64,000 nucleotides of DNA, from NCBI RefSeq assembly GCF_003931855.1, contig NZ_CP034248.1, positions 3,410,001 through 3,474,000 of the forward strand. Direction: 5' to 3'. This DNA is from Paenibacillus lentus (GTDB lineage Bacteria > Bacillota > Bacilli > Paenibacillales > Paenibacillaceae). The notes beneath the pieces are model-generated. The model did no database searches, was not told the origin of the DNA, and saw only the letters and a list, made by a program, of their open reading frames with translations. The translations under genes were made by a program, and so were the position numbers. How positions within the stretch are numbered: the first letter of the stretch is position 1; the number at the start of each line of letters is the position of its first letter. Shown here piece after piece: positions 34,885 through 43,059 of this stretch.

Positions 34885-35961
34885 ATGCCAGTCAATCAAA
34901 CAGAAACCTCTATGTCGGCAATAGCGGGTACAAGGGATCGTACGGATCGATACTCACGGCAGGAGCGTTTTGCGATGATCGGCATAGAGGGGCAGCGCAA
35001 GCTGTCGACGAGCGCTGTTCTAATTGTAGGGGCGGGAGCGCTTGGAACGGGAATTGCCGAGACACTTGTACGTGCAGGCGTAGGTCGAATAGTTATTGCT
35101 GACCGGGATTACGTAGAATGGAGTAATTTGCAGAGGCAGCAATTGTTCGCTGAAGAGGATGCTGAGCACCGTATACCAAAAGCGATTGCGGCCCAAAAGC
35201 GGCTGCAAGCGATCAATAGCGAAGTGACGATTGAAGCGCATGTGATGGATGTAACTTATGCTGAAATCGATGCTTTGCTCCCAGGAATCCAGTTGATCTT
35301 GGATGCAACCGATAATTTTGATACGAGAATGGTCATGAATGACATCTCTCAAAAGAATGGAATTCCGTGGATATATGGTGCATGTGTCGGCAGCTATGGA
35401 ATTACGTACACGATATTGCCGGGGGAGACGGCATGCTTGAACTGCTTGCTTGGCACGATCCCGTTAGGCGGGGATACCTGTGATACGGCAGGGATTATAC
35501 CGCCAACAGTACAGACCGTGGTCGCTCATCAAACAACGGAGGCGCTGAAGCTGCTCACGGGACAAATTGAAAGTCTCCGGGGAACGCTTCTGACTTTTGA
35601 TTTATGGAGAAATGAGCAGGCCTCACTCAAGATGAATGCGGCCAGAAAGTCAGACTGCCCATCTTGTGGTCCAAATGCGACTTATCCGTATTTATCACAT
35701 TCAGGATCCCGAAAGACAGAGGTGCTGTGCGGCAGAGATACGGTACAAATTCGGCCAGCTCAACCTCGGAAGTGGGATTTGGAGGAAACGGCTAAAGCAC
35801 TGGTTCGTTTGGGGGAAGGAACGGTAGAATTCAATCATTTTCTTCTGTCCTACACGATTGGAGAGCGTCGCCTAGTGTTATTTAAGGATGGAAGGGCATT
35901 AATCCACGGGACGAAGGATATTGTGGAAGCGAAAGTGCTCTACGACAAATACTTTGGCTAA
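34885..35961 (+). CDS. ThiF/MoeB-type E1-like adenylyltransferase
   Basis: The 358-residue product adenylates the C-terminus of a ubiquitin-like sulfur carrier (ThiS or MoaD). It shows the nucleotide site GAGALGTGIAETLVRAGVG, DRDYVEWSNLQRQ, the catalytic Cys in GDTCDTAGI and zinc CxxC pairs (CLNC and CPSC). A C-terminal domain of about 70 residues follows, not a rhodanese. No sulfur carrier gene is adjacent, so thiamine versus molybdopterin cannot be decided from context; thiN lies 2 kb away but on the other strand. Confidence 0.9.
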   Translation: MPVNQTETSMSAIAGTRDRTDRYSRQERFAMIGIEGQRKLSTSAVLIVGAGALGTGIAETLVRAGVGRIVIADRDYVEWSNLQRQQLFAEEDAEHRIPKAIAAQKRLQAINSEVTIEAHVMDVTYAEIDALLPGIQLILDATDNFDTRMVMNDISQKNGIPWIYGACVGSYGITYTILPGETACLNCLLGTIPLGGDTCDTAGIIPPTVQTVVAHQTTEALKLLTGQIESLRGTLLTFDLWRNEQASLKMNAARKSDCPSCGPNATYPYLSHSGSRKTEVLCGRDTVQIRPAQPRKWDLEETAKALVRLGEGTVEFNHFLLSYTIGERRLVLFKDGRALIHGTKDIVEAKVLYDKYFG

Positions 35962-35999
35962 TAGGATTCGTAGATCCTAAATAATATGTAGCAAATCAT

Positions 36000-36040
36000 A
36001 AACCATTTCCGGCTAATTAGGGAATGGTTTGTTTGCATTT
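36000..36040 (+). terminator. Terminator after the ThiF/MoeB gene
   Basis: AAACCATTTCC (36000-36010) pairs with GGAATGGTTT (36021-36030) with one bulged T, followed by GTTTGCATTTT. Confidence 0.7.
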
Positions 36041-36099
36041 TGACCATCTTAATAAGTATATTCGGGGTGGTCGATGCATAAAGGTGGGCGGCGATTATT

Positions 36100-36777
36100 A
36101 TGGAAGTACACATTTTGTCGGCAGGAGGGGAATCCCAGGAGAGTAGCCGATTATACCGACAGCTGAAGGAAGCAGGATATGAGGTGATTTGGTTCCGTCA
36201 TAAGGATGTTTCGAAGGAAGAACTGCTGAAACAGCAACCTGATATTATGCTGGTTGAACATGGATTTTCGGAAGTGGACACTCTGGGACTGCTTAGGGCG
36301 CATGAAGGTACATTACCGTTCCCGGTAATAGCCATTCTGCTGGAACGTAGCACTGATGAGCTGATTCATGCGTTTGCGGCTGGGGCGAGCGATGTCGTCG
36401 ATGGCAGTGTGCCGTTCAAAGAGCTGACGATACGCATGGAGCATTTGGTTAGACTGTTTACGAGAATGAACGATGGACAGCCAAGTGAAATCTTCTTTGA
36501 AGATTTGCGGATTGAGACAAAGAGCCGTAAGGTGTTTCGCTCAGGTGAAATTATTAAGCTGACGCCGAAGGAATATGATTTGCTCGTGTATCTTGCGAGG
36601 CGTGCCAATACCGTATGCCATCGAGATGTCATTTTGCAGGAGGTTTGGGGATATGATTTTGCAACCGGGACGAATGTAGTGGACGTTTATGTCCGCCATT
36701 TACGCAAAAAGATCGACCGTGGTCGAGCGCGCAAAATTATTCATACGGTTCGGGGTACGGGCTATATGATGCATTGA
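36100..36777 (+). CDS. OmpR-family regulator with a receiver domain lacking the phospho-acceptor
   Basis: The 225-residue product has a C-terminal winged helix of OmpR/PhoB type (LTPKEYDLLVYLARRANTV, VDVYVRHLRKKID, TVRGTGYMM) and an N-terminal receiver-like domain. The receiver lacks the key residues: the acidic pair near the N-terminus is replaced by SAGGE, the phospho-acceptor position is Glu53 (DIMLVEHG) and the conserved Lys of KPF is Val (VPF). Such regulators work without phosphorylation in other lineages. No histidine kinase is adjacent. The ATG follows GGTGGGCGG. Confidence 0.88.
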   Translation: MEVHILSAGGESQESSRLYRQLKEAGYEVIWFRHKDVSKEELLKQQPDIMLVEHGFSEVDTLGLLRAHEGTLPFPVIAILLERSTDELIHAFAAGASDVVDGSVPFKELTIRMEHLVRLFTRMNDGQPSEIFFEDLRIETKSRKVFRSGEIIKLTPKEYDLLVYLARRANTVCHRDVILQEVWGYDFATGTNVVDVYVRHLRKKIDRGRARKIIHTVRGTGYMMH

Positions 36778-36814
36778 GCTTCGAATTCGCTTACCTGTTC
36801 TCCAGCCAAAAGAA

Positions 36815-36871
36815 AACTCCGCTTTAAGGGACCGGCTAATTTTTATTAACCAGTCTGCTTAAAGAGGAGTT
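36815..36871. terminator. Long near-perfect hairpin between convergent genes
   Basis: A 57-nt inverted repeat: outer arms AACTCCGCTTTAAG and CTTAAAGAGGAGTT (one mismatch) enclose GACCGGCTAAT and ATTAACCAGTC (two G-T pairs). On the - strand it is followed by TTTTCTTTT, which fits termination of the NlpC/P60 gene. Confidence 0.75.
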
Positions 36872-36895
36872 ATCCATATTTACGTATATTTAATA

Positions 36896-37417
36896 TTACA
36901 GTACGCGACGAGCTTTAACATAAGTTCTTTTCCATGTTCCTTTGTTCAAATCAGAGATCGTTACACCCGGCTTGCCATAAGTATGCAGAATTTTACCATT
37001 TCCAACATAGACAGCTACGTGAGTGATGTTTTTACCAGTAGAACGACTACCGCTAGAGAAGAATACAAGATCTCCTGCCTTCAAATTCTTTTTGGAAACG
37101 GCTTTACCCATTTTAGATTGGGCTGCGGATGTACGTGGAAGATTAACTCCATATTTTTTAAAGATATGTTTCATAAAAGAAGAGCAATCGAATACGCGTG
37201 TAGTAGACGTCGATGCACCGAATTTATAAGGTGTACCCATATATTTTTTTCCGAAGTTGACGACTTGAGTTCCTTTAGAAACAGCTACGCTTTCTGCAGA
37301 TAGGGATGCTGAAGCTGCTTGTGCTGTACCCGCACCGCTAGCAAGCAAAGTACCAAATCCAAGTGCTGATACAATACCTACCGTCAATACTTTTTTGGAT
37401 ATAGTGTGCATTTTCAT
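36896..37417 (-). CDS. Secreted NlpC/P60 peptidoglycan endopeptidase
   Basis: The 173-residue product has a signal peptide with a likely AQA-AS cleavage near residue 34 and one NlpC/P60 domain. The catalytic Cys is in FDCSSFMKH, the His in ITHVAVYVG and the third polar residue is probably the His of ILHTYGKPG. There is no separate cell-wall binding module; the domain occupies nearly all of the mature protein. Such small enzymes cut the stem-peptide bond between D-Glu and the diamino acid. The ATG follows GGAGGT. The gene is convergent with the atypical regulator. Confidence 0.92.
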   Translation of the reverse strand: MKMHTISKKVLTVGIVSALGFGTLLASGAGTAQAASASLSAESVAVSKGTQVVNFGKKYMGTPYKFGASTSTTRVFDCSSFMKHIFKKYGVNLPRTSAAQSKMGKAVSKKNLKAGDLVFFSSGSRSTGKNITHVAVYVGNGKILHTYGKPGVTISDLNKGTWKRTYVKARRVL

Positions 37418-37607
37418 GTTGTTGTTGTACCTCCAAGTTTTTTTTGATCGGCTTGATTTGAAGTATAACAGGTTTGATACAAGTCATATTTTGGTAGAAT
37501 TGCTGTGTTTGCCGTCTCCCAAGGCTTTAAAGCCGTTTATTAAAAAACAATTAAAGTTTACAAAATAGTAAGAATAATAGTATTCCATCAAGATAAAAAA
37601 GAAAAGA

Positions 37608-37627
37608 AACCTTGATGTATCAAGGTT
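37608..37627 (-). terminator. Terminator after thiN
   Basis: AACCTTGA and TCAAGGTT form an 8-bp stem with a 4-nt loop. On the - strand it is followed by TTTCTTTTCTTTTTT, in the correct place downstream of the thiN stop. Confidence 0.8.
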
Positions 37628-37695
37628 CCTATAAGTTTTTCGCTCTTAAATTTATTAGTTACAATTTTGTCTTATGTTAATTTAATTTCTCTTTT

Positions 37696-38337
37696 TCAAT
37701 CTCGACTTTGAATGATCAAAAGAAGGCCGCTCTCGATTCGAATTGTTCCTTCTTGTTCTACGAGCTGATTGCTTATACCTAAGGACTGACCCATACGAAG
37801 TGTTGCGTTTTCAAGTGGATATTTAAATCCTGTTAAGGAAATACCGGTTACTTCGGGCGTAAGAGGGAGTAAGGATACATAGGTGAAGCCGCGATCCTGG
37901 ATGACGCTGGTGGAACCGGTAAGTGTAATATAGTTATGGGTGTCGCAAATGGCGCTTTGGATTTGGTGCTGCAGTCCCCGCAGCATAATTTGAATGTTAG
38001 CGAGTGTATGATCCAACCTTGTGCCTGTTACGCCCATCATGACGATTTCCGTAGCTTGATGATCTAATGCAATAACATAAGCTAATTCTGTGTCGGTTAA
38101 ATCTTTATTTACGGGATCACAAGTGATGATCTCACCACTGGCACTTCTGACCTTGTCCAACTCATCCTGTGTAATTGAGTCGAAATCACCAACGGAAATA
38201 TGAGGATCTATTCCGTGTTCTACAAGAAATAACGCACCCCGATCTGCACCGATAATTAGATCATTCGGACGAATTTCTTCTAAATAGACAGGACTCATAT
38301 TACCGCCTGCAAAGATAAGCACTCGTTTTTCTGCCAT
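37696..38337 (-). CDS. thiN: Thiamine pyrophosphokinase
   Basis: This enzyme makes thiamine diphosphate from thiamine and ATP. The 213-residue product shows the N-terminal domain motifs GADRGALFL, VGDFDSI and KDLTDTELA and the GVTGTRLDHTLANI stretch, all typical of thiamine pyrophosphokinases, and a C-terminal beta domain. It has the usual family length. It stands alone on the - strand with its own terminator. Thiamine diphosphate is the cofactor of PdhA-PdhB, encoded 1.3 kb upstream on the opposite strand, but the two are not cotranscribed. Confidence 0.95.
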   Translation of the reverse strand: MAEKRVLIFAGGNMSPVYLEEIRPNDLIIGADRGALFLVEHGIDPHISVGDFDSITQDELDKVRSASGEIITCDPVNKDLTDTELAYVIALDHQATEIVMMGVTGTRLDHTLANIQIMLRGLQHQIQSAICDTHNYITLTGSTSVIQDRGFTYVSLLPLTPEVTGISLTGFKYPLENATLRMGQSLGISNQLVEQEGTIRIESGLLLIIQSRD

Positions 38338-38518
38338 CTCTCTACTTCCTTTCCTTTTGGAACCTACCCCGATTTCAGTATAAAGCAGTTTTCATGCTTG
38401 CACAATTTTGCCAATGGAGACTAAAATAAAATGAGGATGGAAGAGGATCAAACGGGTAGATGATCGAAGTAGGGGTCACATTTTGAAACCGCATTGCGCA
38501 TTATATATGAAGTAAAAA

Positions 38519-38540
38519 GGGAAGCAATAACAAGCTTCCC
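38519..38540 (-). terminator. Terminator after the esterase gene
   Basis: GGGAAGC and GCTTCCC form a 7-bp stem around an 8-nt loop; on the - strand TTTTTAC follows. It lies 73 nt past the esterase stop. Confidence 0.7.
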
Positions 38541-38576
38541 CGTGCAGCTAAATTTGAAAGCGTAATCATGGCTGTG

Positions 38577-38602
38577 AAACAGCTTCTTTTATTAAGCTGT
38601 TT
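38577..38602. other. Hairpin directly after the esterase stop
   Basis: AAACAGCTT (38577-38585) pairs perfectly with AAGCTGTTT (38594-38602) over 9 bp around an 8-nt loop, 10 nt past the esterase stop. It lacks a T run on the - strand and may stabilise the mRNA end or act with the next hairpin. Confidence 0.5.
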
Positions 38603-38612
38603 TCAACAGGCA

Positions 38613-39341
38613 TTATTTCAGGAAATGAAGCAATGCGTCAGGCAGCTCGTTTTGCCAGAAGCCCCAAAGATGCTTGCCGTCCTTTTCTAGGTATTGAACC
38701 TTAGCGCCTCTTTCTTCAAGAAGAACCTTCGTTGTGCGGTTTAGCTCGACAAAGTTATATGTTCCCGTATCGGTTGTGTAGTGATCTTCCTGCAGGCCCA
38801 CGATCATATATAAAGAAAGGAAGGATAGATCGGACTCCTCAGTTACCAGCTGTTGGCTTTTTTCGTAAAACGCACCGGACAAGCTGATGATTTTGGAAAA
38901 CAGATCCGGGTTTTTCATTGCGATATGGAGCGATACGGTTCCGCCTAGAGAATCCCCAGCCAAAATTCGTTCCTCGGGTTCGCGGCGAATTGGATATTTG
39001 CTCTCTACGTAGGGAATAATTTCTTCTGTGAAGCAAGCGATATAGGCGTTAAAACGGTTGCCGAAAGGAGCGTATTCTTCCGTGCGAACCGAAGTGTCAA
39101 CCTCTACGCCAACGATGATGAATGGATCTAACCCATCATCCAGAATGAGGCGGTTAGCATGCGTCGCAATTCGGCCGTAATTAAAAAACTCTTCTCCATC
39201 CTGACAATATACGACAGGATAACTGAGTATTTCATTATAGCCAGGAGGCAAATAAATGCGCAGAGAACGTTTTTCACCTAAGTGTTTGCTCTCGATTTCC
39301 TCCTTGATAATTGTACGTTTTAAGTAGCGCGAATCCGTCAT
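38613..39341 (-). CDS. Esterase of the alpha/beta-hydrolase Fes/YbbA-like type
   Basis: The 242-residue product belongs to the putative-esterase (esterase D/enterochelin-esterase-like) group. It begins with the beta-sandwich-like LRIYLPPGYNEILSYPVVYCQDGEEFF typical of this family, has the nucleophile elbow AGDSLGGTVS and the catalytic His in DGKHLWGFWQ near the C-terminus. The natural substrate is unknown. Start is ATG 39341, about 10 nt after GGGAG; a GTG at 39353 overlaps that ribosome binding site. No siderophore genes are nearby. Confidence 0.85.
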   Translation of the reverse strand: MTDSRYLKRTIIKEEIESKHLGEKRSLRIYLPPGYNEILSYPVVYCQDGEEFFNYGRIATHANRLILDDGLDPFIIVGVEVDTSVRTEEYAPFGNRFNAYIACFTEEIIPYVESKYPIRREPEERILAGDSLGGTVSLHIAMKNPDLFSKIISLSGAFYEKSQQLVTEESDLSFLSLYMIVGLQEDHYTTDTGTYNFVELNRTTKVLLEERGAKVQYLEKDGKHLWGFWQNELPDALLHFLK

Positions 39342-39444
39342 ATTACAAAACACTCCCGTCTTTACATTTTTGCTTTTGAATGATTGTTAAGATAAGATAG
39401 CCGTCAGTGTAGCTGTTTAGTCTCGTTTGGCCATAATCAGCCGA

Positions 39445-39474
39445 CTGTTATAGTTATTACAATACCCTGTTATA
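39445..39474. repeat. Paired CTGTTATA direct repeats upstream of the pdh promoter
   Basis: CTGTTATA occurs at 39445-39452 and 39467-39474, 22 bp apart (two helical turns). The inverse, TATAACAG, is at 39551-39558 just after the promoter. This may be an operator. Confidence 0.4.
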
Positions 39475-39515
39475 CATACAAAGATAACAAAAAAGTATAA
39501 ATTATCGGAATATCT

Positions 39516-39545
39516 TTGACTTATGCAGTAGAACAGATATATAAT
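39516..39545 (+). promoter_or_regulatory. Sigma-A-type promoter of pdhABCD
   Basis: TTGACT (39516-39521) and TATAAT (39540-39545) with an 18-nt spacer, 53 nt before the pdhA start. This is the best consensus promoter in the window and suits a strongly expressed operon. Confidence 0.8.
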
Positions 39546-39597
39546 AATTCTATAACAGCTGAATATGATAATCAAATTTTTTGTCGAGGTGAAGAAA

Positions 39598-40671
39598 ATG
39601 AGCAAGAGCAAGATTCCTTACGAAGTTTATACAGAGGAAGTCGAAGCTTTGTCCGTGCTATCGCCGGACGGTGAAATCGTTAACAAAGATAAAGTTCCAA
39701 ATTTAAGTGATGATCAATTGAAAGAATTAATGTACCGTATGGTATTTACCCGTACTTGGGATGAAAGAGCAATTAACCTCGGACGCCAAGGTCGTCTTGG
39801 TTTCTATGCTCCAGTATCCGGTCAAGAAGCAACAATGGTCGGAAGTGAATTTGCATTAGATAAGAATGATTTTATTTGCCCGGGCTACCGTGACATGCCG
39901 CAGCTTGTATGGCATGGACTTCCATTGTACCAAGCGTTTCTTTATTCCCGTGGCCATCAGCATGGCGGTCAAATTCCGGAAGGCGTTAATGTACTTATGC
40001 CACAAATCATCATTGGTGCTCAAGTATTGCACGCTATGGGTATCGCAATGGGTTATAAATTGAAGAAACAGCAGCAGGTCGCTATTACGTACACAGGTGA
40101 TGGTGGTTCCTCCGAGGGTGATTTCTACGAAGCGCTGAACTTTGCTGGAGTTTATAAATTGCCGGTTATTTTCTTTGTGCAAAACAACGGCTATGCCATT
40201 ACTACTCCGTTCTCCAAGCAAACGGCGGCGCTGTCGATCGCACATAAAGCTGTTGCAGCAGGTATTCGCGGCGTAAAAATCGACGGTATGGACGTGTTTG
40301 CTGTAATCAGCGCTGTACAGGAAGCAAGAGAGCGTGCTCTTAAAGGGGAAGGCGCAACATTGATTGAAGCTGTGACTTACCGTTTCCGTCCACACTCCTT
40401 GTCCGATGATACTTCTAAGTACCGTACGAAGGAAGAGGAAGGCGAGTGGAGCGAGAAGGATCCGATTGCCCGTCTTGCTAAATACTTGGAGAAAAAAGGT
40501 CTATGGACTGAAGAAGATACAGCTCGAGTTAAGGAAGAAGCAAAAGCAACTGTCAACGAGCAAATTAAGAAAGCAGAGCAAACTGAAAAAATGACCATTC
40601 CTGGTCTGATTGATAGCATGTTCGAAACTACACCAAAACATTTGGAAGAGCAAAAAGCAGATTTCCAATAA
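39598..40671 (+). CDS. pdhA: Pyruvate dehydrogenase E1 alpha subunit
   Basis: PdhA with PdhB forms the thiamine-diphosphate-dependent E1 that decarboxylates pyruvate. The 357-residue product has the cofactor motif GDGGSSEGDFYEALNFAGVYKLPVIFFVQNN split as GDGGSSEGD ... FFVQNN, and the E1 alpha stretch YRFRPHSLSDDTSKYR with the regulatory loop. Start is ATG 39598 behind GAGGTGA; the frame to 39565 has no ribosome binding site. It is the first gene of a four-gene operon. Confidence 0.97.
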   Translation: MSKSKIPYEVYTEEVEALSVLSPDGEIVNKDKVPNLSDDQLKELMYRMVFTRTWDERAINLGRQGRLGFYAPVSGQEATMVGSEFALDKNDFICPGYRDMPQLVWHGLPLYQAFLYSRGHQHGGQIPEGVNVLMPQIIIGAQVLHAMGIAMGYKLKKQQQVAITYTGDGGSSEGDFYEALNFAGVYKLPVIFFVQNNGYAITTPFSKQTAALSIAHKAVAAGIRGVKIDGMDVFAVISAVQEARERALKGEGATLIEAVTYRFRPHSLSDDTSKYRTKEEEGEWSEKDPIARLAKYLEKKGLWTEEDTARVKEEAKATVNEQIKKAEQTEKMTIPGLIDSMFETTPKHLEEQKADFQ

Positions 40672-40749
40672 TCGATGCACGACCTAAAGGAGCACGTCTG
40701 GATGCTTCGGCATAAAAAGTCTGATTGTTTATAGGAGGATATGAATCTA

Positions 40750-41727
40750 ATGGCACAAATGAACTTAAAAGAAGCGATTCGTGATGCGATGCGCGTGGAA
40801 TTAGAACGTGATCCTAGCGTTCTGATTTTCGGCGAAGACGTCGGTAATGTCGGTGGCGTATTCCGCGCTACAGAAGGCTTGCAAAAAGATTTCGGTGAAG
40901 AGCGCGTGTTCGACACGCCGCTTGCAGAATCTGCAATCGGCGGTATGGCGGTAGGCTTGGGGATTCAAGGATTCCGCCCGATCGCGGAAATCCAATTCGT
41001 AGGCTTTATTTTTGAAGCACTGGATCAAATCGTTGTTCAGGCAGCCCGCATGCGTTATCGTTCCGGAGGCCGCTACAATTCTCCGATCGTATTCCGTACA
41101 CCGTTCGGCGGCGGGGTTAAAGCAGCTGAGCTTCATACGGACGCCCTGGAAGGTTTGATTGCGCAAACTCCGGGTATTAAATTAGTGGTTCCGTCTAACC
41201 CATACGATGCCAAAGGCTTGATGATTTCTGCGATCCGTGACAATGACCCTGTATTTTTTATGGAGCACTTGAACCTGTACCATGCTTATCGTGAAGAAGT
41301 GCCAGAAGGCGAATACACGGTTGAGATCGGTAAAGCAAAGGTTGTTCGTGAAGGTTCCGATGTAACGATCGTGTCCTATGGCCTCATGGTACACACTGCT
41401 GTTAAAGCGGCAGAAGAATTGGAGAAAAACGGTATTAAGGCAGAGGTTATTGACCTGCGTACGCTCGTTCCTCTCGACATTGATACTGTCATCGAATCGG
41501 TTAAGAAAACGAATCGTGCGATCATCGTTCAGGAAGCTCAGAAATCGGCGGGTATCGCTGCTGAGGTTATTGCTCAAATTAACGAGAAAGCGATTCTTCA
41601 CTTGGAGGCGCCAGTACTTCGTGTAGCACCGCCGGATACCGTATATCCGTTTGCGCAAATTGAAGATCAATGGCTTCCGTCTCCGGCTACGATTATCGCA
41701 GGAGTGAACAAAGTACTCGAATTTTAA
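40750..41727 (+). CDS. pdhB: Pyruvate dehydrogenase E1 beta subunit
   Basis: The 325-residue product is the E1 beta partner: [17 protein letters not shown] and [17 protein letters not shown] near the N-terminus are diagnostic, followed by the C-terminal transketolase domain ([15 protein letters not shown]). I start at ATG 40750, 11 nt after AGGAGG; ATG 40741 is only 2 nt away from it. The gene is 78 nt after pdhA and 26 nt before pdhC. Confidence 0.97.
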   Translation: MAQMNLKEAIRDAMRVELERDPSVLIFGEDVGNVGGVFRATEGLQKDFGEERVFDTPLAESAIGGMAVGLGIQGFRPIAEIQFVGFIFEALDQIVVQAARMRYRSGGRYNSPIVFRTPFGGGVKAAELHTDALEGLIAQTPGIKLVVPSNPYDAKGLMISAIRDNDPVFFMEHLNLYHAYREEVPEGEYTVEIGKAKVVREGSDVTIVSYGLMVHTAVKAAEELEKNGIKAEVIDLRTLVPLDIDTVIESVKKTNRAIIVQEAQKSAGIAAEVIAQINEKAILHLEAPVLRVAPPDTVYPFAQIEDQWLPSPATIIAGVNKVLEF

Positions 41728-41753
41728 TCTTATTGAATTAGGAGGTCTTCCAG

Positions 41754-43055
41754 GTGGCTAAATTTGAATATCGATTCCCTGAGCTTGGTGAGGGACTGCA
41801 TGAAGGCGAAATTATAAAAATGCATATCAAAGTCGGCGATAAAGTAACTGACGACGATATTATTATGGAAGTACAAAATGATAAGGCGGTCGTTGAAGTG
41901 CCTTGTCCAGTAAATGGTACGGTACAAGAGGTATTCGGTACGGACGGCGCTGTGTTCCGCGTAGGGCAAGTCGTAGCGGTTATTGACGCTGAAGGCGATA
42001 TTCCAGAGCAGGAAGCTGCGCCGGAAGAGCAAAGTGCACAAGAAGCTGATGCTGCGCAAGGTGGGGCCGACACGAAGGACTCTCCGGCTACCGAGAATCC
42101 AGCTGCAAGCCAGGGCAGCGCTGCACCAGCGGCACCTAATCGCGAAGTATTGGCTACCCCAAGTGTTCGCAAGTTTGCTCGCGAGAAGGGTGTAGACCTT
42201 AGCCAAGTGCAAGGCTCCGGCAAGGCAGGTAAAATTACCCGCGAGGATGTAGAGGCATTCCTGAGCGGTGGCGGAGCACCAGCATCTGCTCAAGAGACCG
42301 CGAAAGCTGAGGATACAGCACCTGCAGCAGCAGCTTCGGCAGTCAGCGTAAGTGCAGAAGAAGAACGCGTGCCGTTCAAAGGTATTCGTAAGGCGATCTC
42401 TAATGCAATGGTTAAATCTGCCTATACGGCACCTCACGTTACGATTATGGATGAAGTTGACGTGACTGAGCTTGTGGCGTTCCGTACGCGCATGAAGCCA
42501 ATTGCAGAGAAGAAAGGTACGAAAGTGACTTATCTTCCATTCATCGTTAAAGCGCTCGTTGCAGCTGCTCGTCAGTTCCCTGCACTTAACGCTTCGATCG
42601 ACGAAGAGAACAATGAGATTGTATACAAGAAGCATTATGATATCGGTATCGCAACCGATACGGACAACGGCTTGATTGTACCGGTTATTAAGGATGCTGA
42701 TCGTAAGAGCATTTGGATGATTGCAGACGCGATTCGCGATTTGGCTACTCGCGGCCGTGAAGGCAAATTGGCTGCCAACGAAATGAGAGGCAGTACGATC
42801 TCTATTACAAACATCGGCTCTGCCGGCGGTATGTTCTTCACTCCTATCATTAATTACCCAGAGGTAGCCATCCTGGGAACTGGTCGGATTAGCGAGAAGC
42901 CGGTTGTGAAGAACGGTGAGGTCGTTGTAGCTCCGGTTATGGCTCTGTCCCTCAGCTTTGACCATCGTCTGATCGATGGGGCAACTGCTCAGTATTTCAT
43001 GAACTATATCAAAGAGCTGCTCTCCAACCCTGAGCTGCTCGTAATGGAGGTATAA
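41754..43055 (+). CDS. pdhC: Dihydrolipoamide acetyltransferase (E2) of pyruvate dehydrogenase
   Basis: The 433-residue product has a single N-terminal lipoyl domain with the lipoylated Lys in QNDKAVVEV near residue 44, an Ala/Glu/Pro-rich linker, the E1/E3-binding domain ([19 protein letters not shown]) near 130-165, a second Ala-rich linker and the catalytic acyltransferase domain ending with [12 protein letters not shown]. The start is GTG 41754 behind AGGAGGT (41740-41746). It forms the core of the complex. Long shadow frames lie on the opposite strand because of the codon use. Confidence 0.97.
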   Translation: MAKFEYRFPELGEGLHEGEIIKMHIKVGDKVTDDDIIMEVQNDKAVVEVPCPVNGTVQEVFGTDGAVFRVGQVVAVIDAEGDIPEQEAAPEEQSAQEADAAQGGADTKDSPATENPAASQGSAAPAAPNREVLATPSVRKFAREKGVDLSQVQGSGKAGKITREDVEAFLSGGGAPASAQETAKAEDTAPAAAASAVSVSAEEERVPFKGIRKAISNAMVKSAYTAPHVTIMDEVDVTELVAFRTRMKPIAEKKGTKVTYLPFIVKALVAAARQFPALNASIDEENNEIVYKKHYDIGIATDTDNGLIVPVIKDADRKSIWMIADAIRDLATRGREGKLAANEMRGSTISITNIGSAGGMFFTPIINYPEVAILGTGRISEKPVVKNGEVVVAPVMALSLSFDHRLIDGATAQYFMNYIKELLSNPELLVMEV

Positions 43056-43059
43056 CAAC

